Below are positions 33,140-35,346 of a stretch of 35,346 nt of DNA, piece by piece. The first letter of the stretch is position 1. The number at the start of each line of letters is the position of its first letter. The notes beneath the pieces are model-generated. The model worked only from the letters and a program-made list of their open reading frames with translations. It had not been told where the DNA came from and searched no databases. Origin of the DNA: Zunongwangia pacifica (GTDB lineage Bacteria > Bacteroidota > Bacteroidia > Flavobacteriales > Flavobacteriaceae); the NCBI RefSeq assembly GCF_023499215.1, contig NZ_JAKHSK010000041.1:1-35346 (forward strand), given 5' to 3'. The position numbers and the translations under genes are program-made.

Positions 33140-34540
33140 TTAATTCGTCTCTATATATCTCTCAATTTCTTCAAAAGAAGCAGAGTTTCCTCTAATTAAT
33201 ATTTTATTGTTTTTATCAAGTAAAACTAATGTAGGGAAAGAAAATACTTTTAATTCCCTTCTAATGGGTACAGAATAATCTTTTAGGTAAATATAAGCAT
33301 GTTGCCAGTTTAAATTATTTGATGACACGTAATTTTGAACATCTTCTATATTACTATCGGCAGCAATGCTAATTATCTCAAGTTTATCTGAATTTTCATT
33401 ATATAAATCTTTCAAAGCAGGTGTGAGTTCTTTACATGGTTTACACCAGGTTCCCCAAAAGTCTAAAAGTTTATATTCCTTTTTAGAAGTATACCAATCA
33501 AGTTTTTGCCCTTGTAAATCTTTTAAATCGTAGTTTTTAATTTTATCTCCAATTCTTCTGCCAAATTCGTTACCCTTATCAGCTAGCAATTTTGAGATAT
33601 ATAAATGACCTAAATCAGTCCCCATGCTATCTAAGACATAGTAACTAGAATTTACTTTAACTGTGTCATACAACTTATATATAAAATTATCTAGTGAGAA
33701 AACGTTATGATTTATTGAATCGGGTTTAAATAAAATTGGTGCATATTTATTTATCCTTCCGCCGTAAACTATAATATTGTATGGTATTTCATTAATTTTT
33801 TTATTTGCCATCCAACTGTCTTCAAAAAGAAGCATAACCACGTATTTCGCATCTATTTTGTTTTTCACATCTTCTTCTATCATATATTTATAAATGCTAT
33901 TATCATCAGGATAAACTTTAATATTGCGTTCAATCCATTTTAACTTATTGTTTAATAATCCCTGATATCTGAAATTTTGAGCAACAATACTCTTTAATGA
34001 TATTGGATCCCTAAAGGAATAAATTGAATCGGATGAGAATGACATTTTTGGATCATCCTCAAAATCAAAATTGTTATTTAAATCAGGAATGATTATTTTT
34101 TTATTGTCTTTAAACCCGAATACTGCATTGAATCTATATTTTTCGGTATTTTGAAGCATTAAACAAGAATCAATATGAACATATTTGGTGTGATCTAAAA
34201 GTTCTGCTTTAGAAATTAATCTTTTTTTAAAGAGATCTAAATAATATAAATCCTTATCTAAAATTTTGGAAACAATTCTAAAACTATCTAACTGAGGAAT
34301 ATTTTTAAACTTTTCCAACCTCGATTTTTCATATTCCTGATATTTTGAATTTATGGGCATTGCGGGATATAGAACATCTCTAAAATCAGGATCAATTTGG
34401 TCGAAAATATTAGACTTTTGGAGATTTATGATTTCTAGTCTTTCTTCCGTTTTTTCTGTATGTTGGCATGCTATAAAACCTACGATTATAATAACAGTAA
34501 ATAATAATTTGTTAATATTCATAATTAGCAGAATTTTCAT
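33140..34540 (-). CDS. TlpA-like thioredoxin lipoprotein with unrecognised N-terminal region
   Basis: 466 residues (460 from the second Met, MNINKLLF, which gives a cleaner signal peptide). Lipobox GFIAC (Cys25). Residues about 30-330 are not a family I recognise; they include PDLNNNFDFEDDP, an acidic loop like a calcium site, and many beta strands. Residues about 331-464 are a TlpA/AhpC-TSA domain: IKNYDLKDLQGQKLDW, redox motif GTWCKPCKELTPAL (C366, C369), cis-Pro in FSFPTLVLLDKNN. It is the fourth TlpA-like gene in the window but lies about 29 kb from the other three, without a SusCD or DsbD neighbour. Its codons are AT-rich like the accessory genes around it. Confidence 0.88.
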   Translation of the reverse strand: MKILLIMNINKLLFTVIIIVGFIACQHTEKTEERLEIINLQKSNIFDQIDPDFRDVLYPAMPINSKYQEYEKSRLEKFKNIPQLDSFRIVSKILDKDLYYLDLFKKRLISKAELLDHTKYVHIDSCLMLQNTEKYRFNAVFGFKDNKKIIIPDLNNNFDFEDDPKMSFSSDSIYSFRDPISLKSIVAQNFRYQGLLNNKLKWIERNIKVYPDDNSIYKYMIEEDVKNKIDAKYVVMLLFEDSWMANKKINEIPYNIIVYGGRINKYAPILFKPDSINHNVFSLDNFIYKLYDTVKVNSSYYVLDSMGTDLGHLYISKLLADKGNEFGRRIGDKIKNYDLKDLQGQKLDWYTSKKEYKLLDFWGTWCKPCKELTPALKDLYNENSDKLEIISIAADSNIEDVQNYVSSNNLNWQHAYIYLKDYSVPIRRELKVFSFPTLVLLDKNNKILIRGNSASFEEIERYIETN

Positions 34541-35258
34541 TAAAAAATACGCACAATGACGATATACCTCAAAATTAACTGATTATATTTTAAGAATAAC
34601 CAAATTTAGAATTGAAAATAAAATCTGGATTAATTTCTGCATTCTTTTATTGCAATCTCTCATAAGTTTTATCCAGCGTTATATAAAGTTTAATGAGTTT
34701 AAAGAAACGATAATGAGTTCCTTCAGCTCACTTCGTTACTGAATAGTCCTATTTTAGGATAAGTAGCATAAGATTAATTGAAGCTGCCTTTTTCTCCCGT
34801 TTTGTTGAAGATATAGTCAATCCCCAATCACTATCTTCTAGTTGCTTAGGGATGCTCGACTAATACCTTTGCTTTGTTACAAAGTTCTACACTTTAGGCT
34901 ATAACACAGCTATTTGTTGGAGTTTCACAAAGCAATTGTAGTGGCATGTCTGGAAAACTCACTTTTTAAATAAGGCTTTATATAAAACAGCTAAAAGCAT
35001 AAAATTTTCAGAATTTCCCGGAATGGAAAAGCATCACATTGATTTTCTATTCCTCCTTCTGACGTTACATTCAGCAAGAATTAGATACCTATTTTGAACT
35101 TGCTTAAACTCTTGGTGAAACTCATCAATTAAACCAAAAATTCCGACATTTTATCTGTAGAAATGATTTACAAATTGAATTTCAGATATAAAAATAGATT
35201 TTTTTCTAATTTTCCTTATCCTATTTATGAAATGATTTAAACTTTTTTTAAAAATAAA
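34541..35258. other. Gene-free region before the insertion-sequence end
   Basis: About 720 bases with stops in all frames at short intervals. Small inverted repeats are seen: TCCTA/TAGGA at 34747-34759 and CTTTG/CAAAG at 34872-34884. On the minus strand a short open stretch near 35000-35150 reads GLIDEFHQEFKQVQNRYLILAE before a stop; it could be a decayed gene but matches nothing I recognise. The left 70 bases hold the TlpA promoter candidate. Confidence 0.5.
34570..34608 (-). promoter_or_regulatory. Candidate promoter of the accessory TlpA gene
   Basis: Minus strand TAATTTTG at 34570-34577, preceded 23 bases upstream by TTG at 34601-34603. A second box, TAAATTTG, lies at 34601-34608. The first sits 29 bases ahead of the TlpA start codon. 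Confidence 0.4.
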
Positions 35259-35346
35259 AAAGGGTTGCAGATATTTGTGTTGCGAAACATACAATTATCA
35301 AAACCAACCCTTTATGTACTCTGTACTTGACAAAGATACAATAGAA
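35259..35346 (+). mobile_element. Left end of an insertion-sequence-like element (runs off right edge)
   Basis: AAAGGGTTG (35259-35267) and its reverse complement CAACCCTTT (35305-35313) form a 9-base stem ending exactly at the ATG of a transposase-like frame. Such stems can block transposase expression from outside transcription. The terminal inverted repeat probably begins near AAGGGTTGCAG, but the other end of the element is outside the window, so the boundary is not confirmed. Confidence 0.5.
35314..35346 (+). CDS. Probable transposase, first 11 codons only
   Basis: ATG at 35314-35316 and an open frame MYSVLDKDTIE to the edge. This start resembles that of short helix-turn-helix transposases of IS5-like elements frequent in Bacteroidota (recalled from memory, not searched). 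Eleven codons cannot prove the family. The position right after the hairpin supports the call. Confidence 0.45.
   Translation, partial: MYSVLDKDTIE

Noticed and set aside
1-35346. CRISPR arrays, tRNA or rRNA genes
   Set aside because: No regularly spaced repeats and no tRNA- or rRNA-like segments were seen on reading the spacers.

Overview
The window looks like a chromosomal segment of a marine-type Flavobacteriaceae bacterium (Bacteroidota). The grounds are AT-rich DNA, two SusC/SusD outer-membrane uptake pairs each with an ECF sigma factor and FecR anti-sigma factor, TlpA-type lipoproteins, TAnnTTTG-type -7 boxes, and few Shine-Dalgarno sites. The genus cannot be fixed from the sequence alone. 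No tRNA, rRNA or CRISPR array was seen.

Region 1 (1-13020) is an uptake locus joined to periplasmic redox genes. ECF sigma 1 (12385, +) is divergent from fecR1. On the minus strand follow fecR1, susC1, susD1, a DUF4369/TlpA lipoprotein, two longer exported TlpA-like proteins with helical N-terminal regions, two stand-alone DsbD-alpha-like domains, and a full DsbD that runs off the left edge. No glycan-degrading enzyme is present, so thiol or disulfide chemistry appears to be the enzymatic content of the locus. Region 2 (13190-21105) is a compact co-directional operon: ECF sigma 2, fecR2, susC2, susD2 and one secreted endonuclease/exonuclease/phosphatase-fold hydrolase, closed by a strong terminator at 13135-13160. 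Both fecR genes carry the same 15-base motif about 50 bases upstream, the likely site of ECF control.

Region 3 (21291-26206, +) is a potassium module: a short KdpD-type kinase, a KdpE-type regulator, a small unknown protein, TrkH and a half-length TrkA. A pair of 10-base direct repeats 11 bases apart sits in the -33 region of a candidate promoter before the small gene. This suggests that KdpDE controls Trk here instead of a KdpFABC pump. A CaCA-type Na+/Ca2+ antiporter lies convergently next to it.

Region 4 (27.4 kb to the right edge) reads as accessory DNA on the minus strand: a double-GNAT acetyltransferase, a VOC protein, a Crp/Fnr regulator, a broken lipoprotein gene, a lipocalin-like lipoprotein, an AraC regulator with a TetX-like flavin monooxygenase, and a fourth TlpA lipoprotein. 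About 720 gene-free bases follow, then the start of an insertion-sequence-like element with a transposase reading frame of 11 codons in the window. Dispersed intergenic hairpin repeats occur near 3.26, 21.25 and 28.37 kb.
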